A stretch of 37,898 bases of DNA from Halobacteriovorax sp. (GCA_002716825.1 PBCC01000008.1:1-37898), one strand, 5' to 3'. Positions 8,244 to 16,770 are shown, numbered from the stretch's first letter. A program made the numbers and translations. Notes: generated from the letters alone by a model not told the origin.

Positions 8244-9293
8244 ATGAAAAAACTCACAATCGCCCTATTCACTGCGCTTACCAGCCTCTCCTCGTTTGCA
8301 GTCGAGGTCTACTTCCCTAGTGAGCGCATAGATAGCTTCGCCTGCACCATCTCTAAGTCTATAAAAGAGGCTTACCCCGATAAGTCGAGGCGCCAATTAA
8401 GAAAAGGCATTTTAAAACTATTAAGAGAAGAGATTGATCCTTGGGTTGATGCCTACCCTATTCCTGCTGGTATCTCTTTTCCAAAATACCTAGAGCGCAT
8501 CACCGGCCTTCCGGGTTTTCCCATGGATCGTTCTGAATATTACCTTCAAAACGCCTTCATTCTATACGGCAATCCCAAACTAGAGCTCAAAGTTCCAAGT
8601 GAGAATTATTTTGCGTCTTATATTCACTTAGCGAGAAAGCGTCACGTCGCTTATCTCAACGGTGAGGAGCCAAGATTTCAACTGCGAGATGAGGCCGATC
8701 TGTTTGAGCAGATCACCAATCACTTACCCAACGTGGCCGACTATGCTTTTCCTTATCAAGATGAGCAAGGCAGAGCGATTCAACAAGAGGGTGACCTAAA
8801 ACATCCCTACCAACTGGCGATAGGAAAACCGACTCATAAAAAATACGACGAGTTCGTCTATGAATCACAAAGATATAATCATTTTGTCTCACCACTATTT
8901 GTTTGGCTGTTAGAGCAAGACGATTACTCTATTACACCTGAAAAGCTTTTTGAAAAAGCGCTAGAGATTTATGGCGATCCAATCGTTGCTTTAGGGGTTA
9001 TCCCTTGGATTTTTAGTGGCGACGCTTTGACTGTTAGTCGCGGCACTTCTTCAGTCGTATCTTATAAAATGGAGCGCATCGTAGAGGGCAACGATATTCC
9101 AGGTTACCAATACCATCTTTGGGGCTATATCACTCAAGGCATGATTGGAAATAGAATTCGGGTTGGTGCCCTAGCCTTGATCTATGAGAAGCTTTATCAA
9201 AAGGATATTCCCGATTGGAAGGTCGACGTACTGGCACTGAAGATTGGTAAGAACATTCGCTCAAATATCAAACGGCCAGAGCGTTGTAACTAA
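8244..9293 (+). CDS. large secreted protein of unknown function
   Basis: A 349-residue protein with a clean signal peptide (residues 1-19, ending SSFA). The mature part is rich in Tyr, Arg and Pro and seems mostly helical. Segments such as YHLWGYITQGMIGNRIRVGALALIYEKLY suggest an amphipathic helical domain. Only two or three cysteines are present. No known family is recognised. Divergent transcription from the PHP hydrolase leaves 79 bases for two promoters. A repeat with AAGTATCACGTACT lies after its end. Confidence 0.72.
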   Translation: MKKLTIALFTALTSLSSFAVEVYFPSERIDSFACTISKSIKEAYPDKSRRQLRKGILKLLREEIDPWVDAYPIPAGISFPKYLERITGLPGFPMDRSEYYLQNAFILYGNPKLELKVPSENYFASYIHLARKRHVAYLNGEEPRFQLRDEADLFEQITNHLPNVADYAFPYQDEQGRAIQQEGDLKHPYQLAIGKPTHKKYDEFVYESQRYNHFVSPLFVWLLEQDDYSITPEKLFEKALEIYGDPIVALGVIPWIFSGDALTVSRGTSSVVSYKMERIVEGNDIPGYQYHLWGYITQGMIGNRIRVGALALIYEKLYQKDIPDWKVDVLALKIGKNIRSNIKRPERCN

Positions 9294-9344
9294 GCACTTC
9301 TTAAGTCCGATCCATCTTCATTTAAGCTCTCAATTTCCATGACG

Positions 9345-9374
9345 CTGTTTCTGCGAAAGTATCACGTACTTCCA
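9345..9374. repeat. CTGCGAAAGTATCACGTACTT hairpin repeat
   Basis: AAGTA-TCACG-TACTT forms a small inverted repeat preceded by CTGCG. The core AAGTATCACGTACT recurs at 2638-2652. The CTGCG-AAAG framework matches that of the CTGCGACACAAAAGGTGCATGGCACC family with different stem bases. It ends about ten bases from the stop codon of the gene at 9384. Confidence 0.5.
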
Positions 9375-9383
9375 GCTAGCACC

Positions 9384-10079
9384 TCAGAACAATTGATGAC
9401 ATTGCTCGTGATAGCTATCTTCTTTTCTCTTTATGATCTTTTCACACAAGGCTTTAGACCTCAGTAGTTCGGCCAACTTCAAGTAGCAACGATTTCTGCC
9501 GTTAAACTCTTTGGGTGGATATTTTTCACAAAACCCTGAGTCTTTATATTTTTGAGCCCACTCATAATAGCAATTCCAACGCAACGATTTTGGAAGTTGA
9601 TCACAGAGGCTTCTAAACTGCTCATGATTAGAAAGCGGGAATTTAGAAAGGCAGATATATTTACCCGTCGGCGAATTAAAATTATTACAGTCTGTAGCTT
9701 TTTTAACACCTTCACTTAGAGCATAAAAACAAGATTCATTAAAATCCTTTTCTAGACAGCTCTGCTCGTTTTCAAGACTGAAGACTAGTTTTCCTGCAAA
9801 AAAGTAAACTCTTCCCTTGCCGATACACTTCTTACCTATGCAAGACTCTTCGACATAGGCAGCGCTTGGTCTATAGCCAGCGCCACAATTAAATCCCGGC
9901 ACAGCACAGTCCGATGCTTTGCTCATTTTGATAACGGCAGTGTACGCTCCATCCTTCGTTTTTAGCGTATCTCCAACTTCGACAGCTACAGTCTTTGAAA
10001 GTTCGACTATATGAGTTTTGGCTTGCGAAGTAGAGTGCGACAAAATGATCGATAGGCCGGTAATAAATAATTTAAACAT
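9384..10079 (-). CDS. cysteine-rich secreted protein
   Basis: About 231 residues from the ATG at 10079; the frame also has a GTG eight codons upstream. The signal peptide is MFKLFITGLSIILSHSTSQA. The mature part has about sixteen cysteines, many in spaced pairs (CAVPGFNC, CIGKKC, CLEKDFNESC, CDQLPKSLRWNC, CEKYPPKEFNGRNRC, CEKIIKRKEDSYHEQC), so a disulfide-stabilised protein outside the cytoplasm is likely. The C-terminal half looks like tandem two-cysteine helical hairpins. The family is not recognised. Confidence 0.72.
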   Translation of the reverse strand: MFKLFITGLSIILSHSTSQAKTHIVELSKTVAVEVGDTLKTKDGAYTAVIKMSKASDCAVPGFNCGAGYRPSAAYVEESCIGKKCIGKGRVYFFAGKLVFSLENEQSCLEKDFNESCFYALSEGVKKATDCNNFNSPTGKYICLSKFPLSNHEQFRSLCDQLPKSLRWNCYYEWAQKYKDSGFCEKYPPKEFNGRNRCYLKLAELLRSKALCEKIIKRKEDSYHEQCHQLF

Positions 10080-10130
10080 CTTATAATTGTAGATTACTTT
10101 CACAAAATCTCAAACAAGCTGCAAACCATG

Positions 10131-11353
10131 CTAAGAACGTACCCGCTTAATACTATTTGCCCCGACTTCTAAAACCGAATGAGCAATGGCGGCGTACACG
10201 CTTTTGTTAGGATTTGGTTTTTTGCCAGCACCCATTCTATGAATTTGCATGGTGTACCAAATGATTTCCAAGGGAAAGATTGAATCAAGAACCTTAAAGC
10301 CACTGCTAAGGCGCTTAACTTCACTGACGACATTTTCGCCAGAAAGTAGTTGCTTGCTAAAGTTTGGGTTAAGGCACAAGGCGCGGCCAAGCCCCACGAC
10401 ATCTAAGCTTCCTTCTTCAAGAGAGGCATTAATAAACTCGCCAGTGCGAAAGCCTCCGGTAACCATTAGTGGGCACGTGATGGCCTCTTTAACTGCACCG
10501 GCGTAGTTTAGAAAGTAGGCTTCGCGTTTTGCCGTGCTGTCTTTGATTGGGCTCCTGTCATCACAGGTGTTTCATAGGAGCCGCCGGAAAGCTCAATCAG
10601 ATCAATGCCAAGATCAGATAAAGACTTTGCAACAAACACTGCCTCTTCGTTGGTAAAACCACCTCTACCAAAGTCGGCAGAATTGATTTTGATTCCAATG
10701 GGAAACGAGTCCCCTACAACTTGTCTGATTTTTTTGTAGACCTCGATCACGAATCTCATTCGGTTCTCGATGCTCCCACCCCATTTGTCTGTACGCTTAT
10801 TATGCGCAGGTGAAAGAAATTGGCTGACGAGGTAACCGTGGGCACCGTGAATTTGAACCCCATCAAAGCCACATTCTTTAACTGTTTTAGCGGCGTAACC
10901 AAAGCGCTCAATGATCTCCAGGATTTCTTGCTCAGTTAAGGCTCGTGGTTGGTTGAACATTTTATCAAGTGGCGGTGCTAGCGGAGTGGCGGAAGGTGCA
11001 ACCGGCTCTTTAGAGAGGTACTTGGGCGATTGTTTGCCGGGGTGATTGAGTTGGATCCAAATATGATTTTCTTTTCCCGCACTTGCCTTGGCCCAATTCA
11101 TTAACTCTTTTGTGTTGTCTAGACCTTTTTCAATAACAACATTATTGGCTTCGCCAAGATATCTTGAATCAATCATGACATTGCCAGAGATACAAAGCCC
11201 AACATCGCCATCGACCCAAGTTTTATAGGCGTTATAAAACTCCTCGCCGGGATAAAAAACAGGCTTTGCCATATTTTCGCTCATCGCAGATTTTGCGATA
11301 CGATTTGGCAGTACAGCGCCGCACGGTAGAGTTAATTTTTCACTAACTTTCAT
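10131..11353 (-). pseudogene. Old Yellow Enzyme-family NADH:flavin oxidoreductase, frameshifted
   Basis: The ATG at 11353 has a strong AGGAC site (TTAGGACAACT). The N-terminal part (to about residue 270) carries OYE hallmarks: IAKSAMSENMA, IWIQLNHPGKQ, the His169/His172 pair in IHGAHGYLVSQFLSP, NKRTDKWGGSIENR and LIELSGGSYETP. The reading frame is lost in the TTT run at 10542-10544. One extra base there would restore the family sequence SKDSTAKREAYFLNYA and lead into MVTGGFRTGEFI and VGLGRALCLNPNF, the FMN-phosphate-binding part. The enzyme would reduce activated alkenes using NAD(P)H and FMN. It is either a recent inactivation or a sequencing error. Confidence 0.85.
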
Positions 11354-11412
11354 AGTTGTCCTAATTTTTGAGCACGAATAAAGCATAACTTTATATCACA
11401 CTTTTAAGTAAG

Positions 11413-11450
11413 ATCCCCGTCCCCTGGATACCGTATACTGAATACTGTGA
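11413..11450 (-). repeat. partial long repeat (GTATACTG-type arm)
   Basis: CCCCTGGATACCGTATACTG resembles the distal arm (CCCTGCCTACTGTATACCGAAG) found with full-length copies at 12533 and 17951, but it lacks the hairpin core. It lies just downstream of the first ORF6N remnant. Confidence 0.4.
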
Positions 11451-11451
11451 T

Positions 11452-11959
11452 TTATTTAATTCCGATCTTTCTTCTCTTAGGTGGTAGCAATGGATTTAGT
11501 CTTTCATCTAAATCATCGAGTCTCTCAAAGACGGTTTTGAAAAGCTCATTCGTTCCGCGCTCTAGTTCGTCGATTCGACTATCTGGTTCTATCGCATGAA
11601 AACTCCTAACGCATGATCTCTATATTTACCGTGATCGCTTGCTTTGAGTTAAGGATACTTGAAAGCATTGCTACACCAAGTTCTGTGAATAGCAGTGGTG
11701 GTGTCCTTCTCATGTAATTCCAGCTCATTAGAGGATTTGCGGTCACAAATTGTGACCGCAAATCCTCCAACTCACCAGAATTACACTTAAACATAAAGTC
11801 GCTCGGAAATCGCTCAACAGCTCTCTTAACCGCTTGATTGAACTTTTTAGTCTCAACTCCATACAACCTCGCCAAATCAGAATCCATCATGACTCTTTGG
11901 CCTCGGATTACAAAAACCATATTTTCTATCTTTGTAACTAGTTTTAAATCATCACCCAT
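11452..11959 (-). pseudogene. ORF6N-domain protein, C-terminal coding disrupted
   Basis: The N-terminal 117 residues are an intact ORF6N domain (VFVIRGQRVMMDSDLARLYGVETKKFNQAVKRAVERFPSDFMF ... LLFTELGVAMLSSILNSKQA), known from phage antirepressor-like and DNA-binding proteins. It starts at an ATG with GGGGAAGT upstream. The frame stops right after NIEIMR, but the next frame continues with RIDELERGTNELFKTVFERL and ends KRRKIGIK, matching the tail of the neighbouring copy. A small deletion has removed the linker, so it is a decayed gene or a truncated product. Confidence 0.7.
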
Positions 11960-11971
11960 ACTTCCCCCTGC

Positions 11972-12418
11972 CTACTCCAACCCAATCTTTTTTCTTCTTG
12001 GGGATAGAGCTGGGCTCAAGCGCTCATCCAAATCATCGAGTCTCTCAAACACAACTTTAAATAGATGATTTGAATTACTCTCAATTTTATCCATGCGGTG
12101 CTTAAGGTCGTTTTCAAGCAAAAGAAAGCTGCGTAATTTTGTAAAAATGCGCATAATCGAGATATTGACCTGAACAGCTTGTTCTGAACTTAGAACACTT
12201 GAAAGCATGGCCACACCATTCTCAGTAAAGACCATAGGCGAGTATCTCATCCCCATTTTTTCAGAATTGGAGGTGCCAAATTGGTACCTCCAATTCTCTA
12301 ATTCTGTCGCTGTGAGTTCGAACATAAAATCAACTGGAAACCGTCCCAAGTTACGCTTAACAGCTCTTTTCAGCTGCTTTGTTTCAACTCCATAAAGTCG
12401 GGCAAGATCACGAACACC
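11972..12418 (-). pseudogene. second ORF6N-domain gene, 5' truncated
   Basis: The open frame encodes the DLARLYGVETKQLKRAVKRNLGRF part of an ORF6N domain, the VFTENGVAMLSSVLSSEQAVQVNISIMR segment and a complete coiled C-terminal tail (FERLDDLDERLSPALSPRRKKIG). The N-terminal strand pair (the RG-x-x-VM part) is absent and an in-frame stop lies at 12419-12421. Only a weak TTG or similar internal start remains. It precedes the first copy by 12 bases on the same strand, so the two were once a tandem pair. Confidence 0.65.
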
Positions 12419-12532
12419 TCAATAGGTATTTCGCAAGTCTATTGCTCGATTGATGAATTATAAAATTTGGGAATTAAAGCGATAATGGATTGATAAGATC
12501 ATTTTCTGACAGTGTGCAAACTGAAACGATAA

Positions 12533-12603
12533 CTCCCCTGCTCCCTGCCTACTGTATACCGAAGACCGCTTAGCAGCTGCGACACAAAAGGTGCATGGCA
12601 CTA
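12533..12603 (-). repeat. full-length interspersed repeat at a stop codon
   Basis: About 70 bases: on the plus strand a C-rich arm (CCCTGCTCCCTGCCTACTG, then TATACCGAAGACCGCTTAGCAG) followed by the core CTGCGACACAAAAGGTGC and ATGGCAC. On the minus strand it forms a GGTGC-CAT-GCACC-TTTT hairpin that begins at the stop codon (12601-12603) of the TPR regulator. A near-identical copy lies at 20923-20991. Confidence 0.75.
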
Positions 12604-13791
12604 TGCGATCTTTTTTATATAGTAATGCCCCGACTTAACTTTAATTTCATCTCTGCTCTTTTTTCTGAGCCTTGATATCTGTACAGATAACCTAAATAAG
12701 CTCTTCTCGCTTACTTCTTCATTCCAAACCAGTTGAATCAACTCTTCACTTGAAACAGCTCCATCTTTACTCGTCAATATATAATGGAGCTTGTCCTGGA
12801 CCGTTTTAAACTCACCCAGCTTATCTTTATCAAATGCAGGTTGTTGCCCATTTAGAGATTCTCGTTTCACCTTTTCTAAGGCCTTAGAAAAGAGCGAGTC
12901 ATCGCAGTGTAACTGAAAGTCGTCTCTATAAACGAACGGGTTTTCAGTTTGTAAGAAGGCCCAAGACTCTTTAGCACTCTCAACTTCAAAACAGCGCAGC
13001 GATTTAATAACCATCAGTTGATGATACAAATAAGGAATCGACTTGAAATCGCGCTCATAGGCGTAGATCGAAGCATCATTATAGATATAGTTGATAAGCG
13101 CATCCATAAACTTATAGTTTTCTTTGATTTTATATCCGCGCAAGGCTTTATAGATCTCTAAGGTTTCAATAAATTCATCTATTCGATTGGCCTTAAACAG
13201 GGTGATAAGCTTAATGGTATACAGATAGGCTTTTTGAGATTCAACTTCAGCTTCGTATTTTTCTAAGCATTCATCTAAATTTTTCAGTGCAGATGCGTGA
13301 TCGCCGATCAGGCTAAAATAACAAGCTTCAGTTTGTAAGAACTTTGCTTTTCTCCACTGTGAAACTTTCTTAATGCGCTTAAGAATTTGGTAATATTTCT
13401 CACACTCTTCTTTGTTTTTTAGATTAAGATTTGCCTCAACAAGGCTAACCAGTGGATAGAAAATATAATACTCATCATCAAACCGATCTAATAGAGGAAC
13501 AGCTGCACTATAGCACTCAACTGATTTTTTGAATTGGCCTGAGTTATTAAAACAATTCCCCAGCAAATTTAGCCTAACCGCTTCTAAGAAGCCGGTTAGA
13601 CCATGGAGTGAATTTAGTGTGCTAATAGTTTCTAGCGCCTTGCCTTTTTTGATGGCATACAAACTCTTAAGGAGTGTGCGTTCTGCCTGAGAGATTCGTC
13701 TATCTTTGAAATACGACGTGAACAGCCTATTCTCTTTACAGATGAGCTCGTAAGCTTTGATGAAAGTTTTATACTGTTCTTTATAGTTCAT
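12601..13791 (-). CDS. TPR-repeat protein with C-terminal OmpR-like winged helix
   Basis: About 396 residues from the ATG at 13791. Residues about 30-300 are all-helical with TPR-like periodicity (LNLLGNCFNNSGQFKKSVECYSAAV, ACYFSLIGDHASALKNLDECLEKY). The last 80 residues resemble an OmpR/PhoB-type DNA-binding domain: LHYILTSKDGAVSSEELIQLVWNEEVSEKSLFRLSVQISRLRKKSRDEIKVKSGHYYI. The order (TPR first, DNA-binding last) is the reverse of SARP/BTAD regulators. Its start overlaps the end of the upstream secreted-protein gene by 11 bases, so the two are coupled. It is probably a transcription factor sensing something through its TPR surface. Confidence 0.72.
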   Translation of the reverse strand: MNYKEQYKTFIKAYELICKENRLFTSYFKDRRISQAERTLLKSLYAIKKGKALETISTLNSLHGLTGFLEAVRLNLLGNCFNNSGQFKKSVECYSAAVPLLDRFDDEYYIFYPLVSLVEANLNLKNKEECEKYYQILKRIKKVSQWRKAKFLQTEACYFSLIGDHASALKNLDECLEKYEAEVESQKAYLYTIKLITLFKANRIDEFIETLEIYKALRGYKIKENYKFMDALINYIYNDASIYAYERDFKSIPYLYHQLMVIKSLRCFEVESAKESWAFLQTENPFVYRDDFQLHCDDSLFSKALEKVKRESLNGQQPAFDKDKLGEFKTVQDKLHYILTSKDGAVSSEELIQLVWNEEVSEKSLFRLSVQISRLRKKSRDEIKVKSGHYYIKKIA

Positions 13792-14335
13792 CTTCAAAGA
13801 GAACAACTGCCTGTAGCATCTGGATATAATCATCCACTTTTGATTGATCAAAGTATTGATTAAGTAATCTCTCTTTTTTGCAGTTGAGTTTTCTGTAGTT
13901 CTTGAAGCTTTTTAAAAGCATAAAGTCTGGCGTCTTTACCGCTAGCTTACTTAACTCCGAACTCGCGACCTGATTGCATCGCTCGATGAAGCTACTATCT
14001 TTTAACTTAGTCGATAGGCTAGGAAACTTAAGAGCAAGAGCTAAGAAATAGCTGTCAATCTTCTGCGATGCTTTGGGTGGCTCACTAGTTTCTTTAATTG
14101 TCTGACCTGTTAAGACCTGTAAAACTGTGTCTACGCTTTCACGACAAACGGCATACTTCTTTACACCCTCTTCAAGCGTCTCCCCGTTAATTTGAGGGTG
14201 AGCAGGGGCTACGCGAGGATCTTCAATTTTAGAGTCATTATTAGGCGGACCACCGCCACCAGAACCAACGACCTGGGCCTGCCCAAGACTAAGGGACAGG
14301 TAAACACTTAGAATGACGTTAAAGGTTAACTTCAC
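13781..14335 (-). CDS. secreted protein coupled to the TPR regulator
   Basis: About 184 residues if it starts at the GTG at 14335, which lies five bases after GGAG (TTAGGAGTTAAT) and opens directly into a signal peptide (KLTFNVILSVYLSLSLGQAQ). The ATG at 14359 would only add eight residues. The mature N-terminus has a glycine run (VVGSGGGGPPNND), followed by a helical body with a few cysteines. It overlaps the downstream regulator gene by 11 bases, which argues that the exported protein and the cytoplasmic regulator share one pathway. The family is not recognised. Confidence 0.68.
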   Translation of the reverse strand: MKLTFNVILSVYLSLSLGQAQVVGSGGGGPPNNDSKIEDPRVAPAHPQINGETLEEGVKKYAVCRESVDTVLQVLTGQTIKETSEPPKASQKIDSYFLALALKFPSLSTKLKDSSFIERCNQVASSELSKLAVKTPDFMLLKSFKNYRKLNCKKERLLNQYFDQSKVDDYIQMLQAVVLFEDEL

Positions 14336-14402
14336 ATTAACTCCTAATTCAATTCGCATTGAAACGATCGGTTATTAGACAAGAAAACTTTAATGCAAAA
14401 GT

Positions 14403-14446
14403 CCAGCACACTTAGCCTCATTGCGGGTGTACTGGAGCATATTTAC
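14403..14446 (-). terminator. possible terminator hairpin
   Basis: CCAGCACAC (14403-14411) pairs with GTGTACTGG (14427-14435), nine positions with one mismatch, around a 15-base loop. On the minus strand it follows the stop of the gene at 14447 and is trailed by ACTTTTG, so it could end that transcript. The loop is long and the T tract short, so the call is weak. Confidence 0.35.
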
Positions 14447-14776
14447 TTATCTCTTGATACCTTCATAGACGAGATGATCGCAGACATAATTCTTCCTTAA
14501 ATCGCGCTCTAACCCTGGAAGAATTCGCTTGAGTCCCGATTCACTTGAAACTCCACCGCTGTTGGTGCCCGGTCTATTCGTGTTGATATACATCACAACC
14601 CCGTCTGGCCTTTCAACATATAATTTATAACCAACCATTCCTACGACACTCGGATCGTGCTTTAGAAAAGCGTAGCAAGTCTTTCGCCCGTCACTGAAGT
14701 CGTATGTTTCAATTTTATCAGCAGCAAAGTTGGCCATGCTTGTAAGTAGTAGCGTTGCGAGTAGTAGCTTTTTCAT
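14447..14776 (-). CDS. small secreted protein
   Basis: 109 residues from the ATG at 14776, which follows a perfect AAGGAGAT ribosome-binding site. A signal peptide (MKKLLLATLLLTSMANFA) is followed by a mature domain of about 90 residues with two cysteines that probably pair. The mature sequence (KIETYDFSDGRKTCYAFLKHDPSVVGMVGYKLYVERPDG) suggests a small beta-rich fold. The leader and promoter region resembles that of the gene at 16046-16663. The function is unknown. Confidence 0.72.
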   Translation of the reverse strand: MKKLLLATLLLTSMANFAADKIETYDFSDGRKTCYAFLKHDPSVVGMVGYKLYVERPDGVVMYINTNRPGTNSGGVSSESGLKRILPGLERDLRKNYVCDHLVYEGIKR

Positions 14777-14815
14777 ATTTATCTCCTTGTTTGTTATGTT
14801 GAACAAAAGATAAAA

Positions 14816-14881
14816 GAAAGCCGCTGTAAAAATGGGAAAAAAATACAACAGTGCATTATGTATTTAATATCAGTGAGTTAG
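14816..14881 (-). promoter_or_regulatory. promoter region shared with the 16.7 kb gene
   Basis: Read on the minus strand, AACTCACTG is followed by TGTTGTATTTTTTTCCCATT and TTTAC, about 40-100 bases upstream of the ATG at 14776. The region 16720-16770 has AACTCACTG followed by a TGTTTATA-T-run-CATTTTTAC element at similar distance from its ATG. Conservation of both blocks outside coding sequence suggests a common control element. Confidence 0.45.
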
Positions 14882-14890
14882 GCAATAATA

Positions 14891-15463
14891 TCAGGTACTT
14901 TTAACTAAGCGGTAGTTCCACTCTTTTCTAGCAAACGGGCAGTCGTAATCAAATCCGTTAAACTTGCCATTGGTAAATCGCTTCAATTTTTGGATTTCAA
15001 ATCCTCTACTTAAAACTTCATCTTTGGTATCGATCATTCTTACGGTTTGCAGATGGTCATGATCAGACAGCCCCATTTTCTTCAGCACAACGTTCGGCTG
15101 TCCATTTATCGTTCCAAGACTATTGAGATCTGAATCCAGCGCATTTCTGATTAAGAAGCTGACAGCAACGCCTTCATTGCCAATCACAATATCGCACCTT
15201 TTAAAGCGGCCCTGCCCTTTTTGATTAAAATAAAAGATAGGCCCTTTTGATATTTGCGCGTCCGTATTGATCTTGGAGTGCTTGCTTTTTTTAGTGTACC
15301 TGTCAGGAAAGGATGAACGATACCAGTCATGGGCCATATCCCCGATGCCACCATAGTAGAGCTCAAGATTGCTTAGAATAAACTTCTTATCGCGTATGAC
15401 GATGGTAGAGCCTAGAAAGCTCTCCATCACGTCTAGGGCCAAGGCTTCTTGAGAGGCAATCAT
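14891..15463 (-). CDS. divergent 3-methyladenine DNA glycosylase-like (AAG/MPG fold) protein
   Basis: 190 residues without a signal peptide. The pattern resembles alkyladenine DNA glycosylases: ALDVMESFLGSTIVI (A-x-x-LLG-x-x-LV), LSNLELYYGGIGDMAHDW (for IVETEAYxGxxDxASHA, keeping the catalytic-position Glu), GPIFYFNQKGQGRFKRCDIVIGNEGVAVSFLIRNAL (for YVYxxYGxxxCxNVVxxxEGxxxAVLIRAxEP), and LGTINGQPNVVLKKMGLS (for GPGKLxxALGI). If correct, it excises alkylated purines. Similarity is weak and several consensus residues differ, so it could have another role. Confidence 0.45.
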   Translation of the reverse strand: MIASQEALALDVMESFLGSTIVIRDKKFILSNLELYYGGIGDMAHDWYRSSFPDRYTKKSKHSKINTDAQISKGPIFYFNQKGQGRFKRCDIVIGNEGVAVSFLIRNALDSDLNSLGTINGQPNVVLKKMGLSDHDHLQTVRMIDTKDEVLSRGFEIQKLKRFTNGKFNGFDYDCPFARKEWNYRLVKST

Positions 15464-15558
15464 TGGTGAGTCCTCAAAGGGACTTCCATCTGAACTAACT
15501 AATTGTCTTAAGCGGTACTGCTATTCGAACATCAACTTCCTGCCACTTTTCGAATACT

Positions 15559-16005
15559 CTAGTAATGATTATAATGAGAGAAGTGTGTTCGATTTAGTAT
15601 TCTAAGTCTATTTTTTCTAAACTTCACTATCTTCAGCAGTGCTGTCGCTGGATGTTTACGTGTACTTAAGTTCGCTATTTTAAACTCTGTACCTTTAAAA
15701 TTTCCATGACCTTTAAGCTTCAGGTATGGACGATTAGGAAGAAAGGAAAAATGCCCATTCAAGCTATCAAGCTCAACTCCATCCAGTATTGCTTTCGCAT
15801 CCTCAGGAGCTCCAACGATTGCAAGATCTAAGATATTTGCAACGCTTATATTCGTAACAATCAGGGCAATTTCCACATCTTCGTCTTGTGAAAAACTTAC
15901 GGTATAGCTTTCTCCAGACTTAATTTTGTAGCTTTCAACAGTGTGTGTTTGCGAAACGGCGAAAGTACTCAAAAATAGTAACAATATAGCTAAAAAGTTT
16001 TTCAT
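15559..16005 (-). CDS. small secreted protein
   Basis: 148 residues with a signal peptide ending near FAVSQ. The mature part is beta-rich and cysteine-free, with alternating hydrophobic strands (VEIALIVTNISVANILDLAIVG) and a basic C-terminus (KFRKNRLRILNRTHFSHYNHY). No family is recognised. It follows the gene at 16046 on the same strand after 40 bases, so the two may be co-transcribed. Confidence 0.65.
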   Translation of the reverse strand: MKNFLAILLLFLSTFAVSQTHTVESYKIKSGESYTVSFSQDEDVEIALIVTNISVANILDLAIVGAPEDAKAILDGVELDSLNGHFSFLPNRPYLKLKGHGNFKGTEFKIANLSTRKHPATALLKIVKFRKNRLRILNRTHFSHYNHY

Positions 16006-16045
16006 TTAATTATCCTAACTTTGTAATTAATTTTTGTATTATTTA

Positions 16046-16663
16046 TTATCTCTTGCACGTGATGCTTGCAATCCACTTTTTGCTATCAACTATTTCCTCA
16101 CGACCACTTTCGTCTAGCTGAATCCTTTCTGCTTTTGAGTGATGTTTTACAATGACTGCCTTTAACGAGATATCAAAACCCAAATATTTACAGACTGCAT
16201 TTTTATCAGATTTATGACTAAAGAATAAATCCTTGTATTCTTTGTAGCGAGGTCTTTTCCGCTCAAGTATAAGAGAGCCCTTGGCAGCAACTTTGATACA
16301 AGTCAAAGCATCTACGATATTCGGGGCCCAATACTCTAAGTCCTTATCAGCAGTTCGCAGTTCATTATAGGTACGATCAAAGTACTGTGGTCTTTCGTGA
16401 TTTTGCATAAAGCTTGCAGCTGGATTATTTAATACTTGCGATCTAATCGTTGTAAAGCTTAGCGCATAGTCAAAGCCAAAACTTTGACGACAGACAATGT
16501 CCGCGGCGTCTTGAAAATGATGGGATTTACCTGCTTCACTTGTGTATTGTTCAGCAATTTGAAAGTTGAGAAGTTCAAATGTCTTTCTTTCAATTTCCGC
16601 GCTTGATTGTGCCATTGCATTCGCAGTCAGTAGTCCTAGCGCCAATACCAATAATTTTCTCAT
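16046..16663 (-). CDS. secreted protein of unknown function
   Basis: 205 residues with a signal peptide (MRKLLVLALGLLTANAMAQ) and a strong AAGGAGAT ribosome-binding site. The mature part has four cysteines (residues about 58, 119, 160 and 203) compatible with two disulfides, and appears helical in the first half. It is not recognised. Its promoter region resembles that of the secreted-protein gene at 14776. Confidence 0.68.
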   Translation of the reverse strand: MRKLLVLALGLLTANAMAQSSAEIERKTFELLNFQIAEQYTSEAGKSHHFQDAADIVCRQSFGFDYALSFTTIRSQVLNNPAASFMQNHERPQYFDRTYNELRTADKDLEYWAPNIVDALTCIKVAAKGSLILERKRPRYKEYKDLFFSHKSDKNAVCKYLGFDISLKAVIVKHHSKAERIQLDESGREEIVDSKKWIASITCKR

Positions 16664-16719
16664 AATGATCTCCTTGTATTTAAAAGATTTATCTCTTTCT
16701 TACTTAGAGTTTAATTATT

Positions 16720-16770
16720 CGCCTTGGTAAAAATGAAAAAAAAATATAAACATCATCAATACAGTGAGTT
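16720..16770 (-). promoter_or_regulatory. promoter region shared with the 14.8 kb gene
   Basis: Minus-strand AACTCACTG and a T-run ending CATTTTTAC correspond block by block to the region upstream of the gene at 14776. The divergent gene at 16927 also has a T-rich TTTATTTTTCATTTTCTCC element at 16822-16840. Confidence 0.42.
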
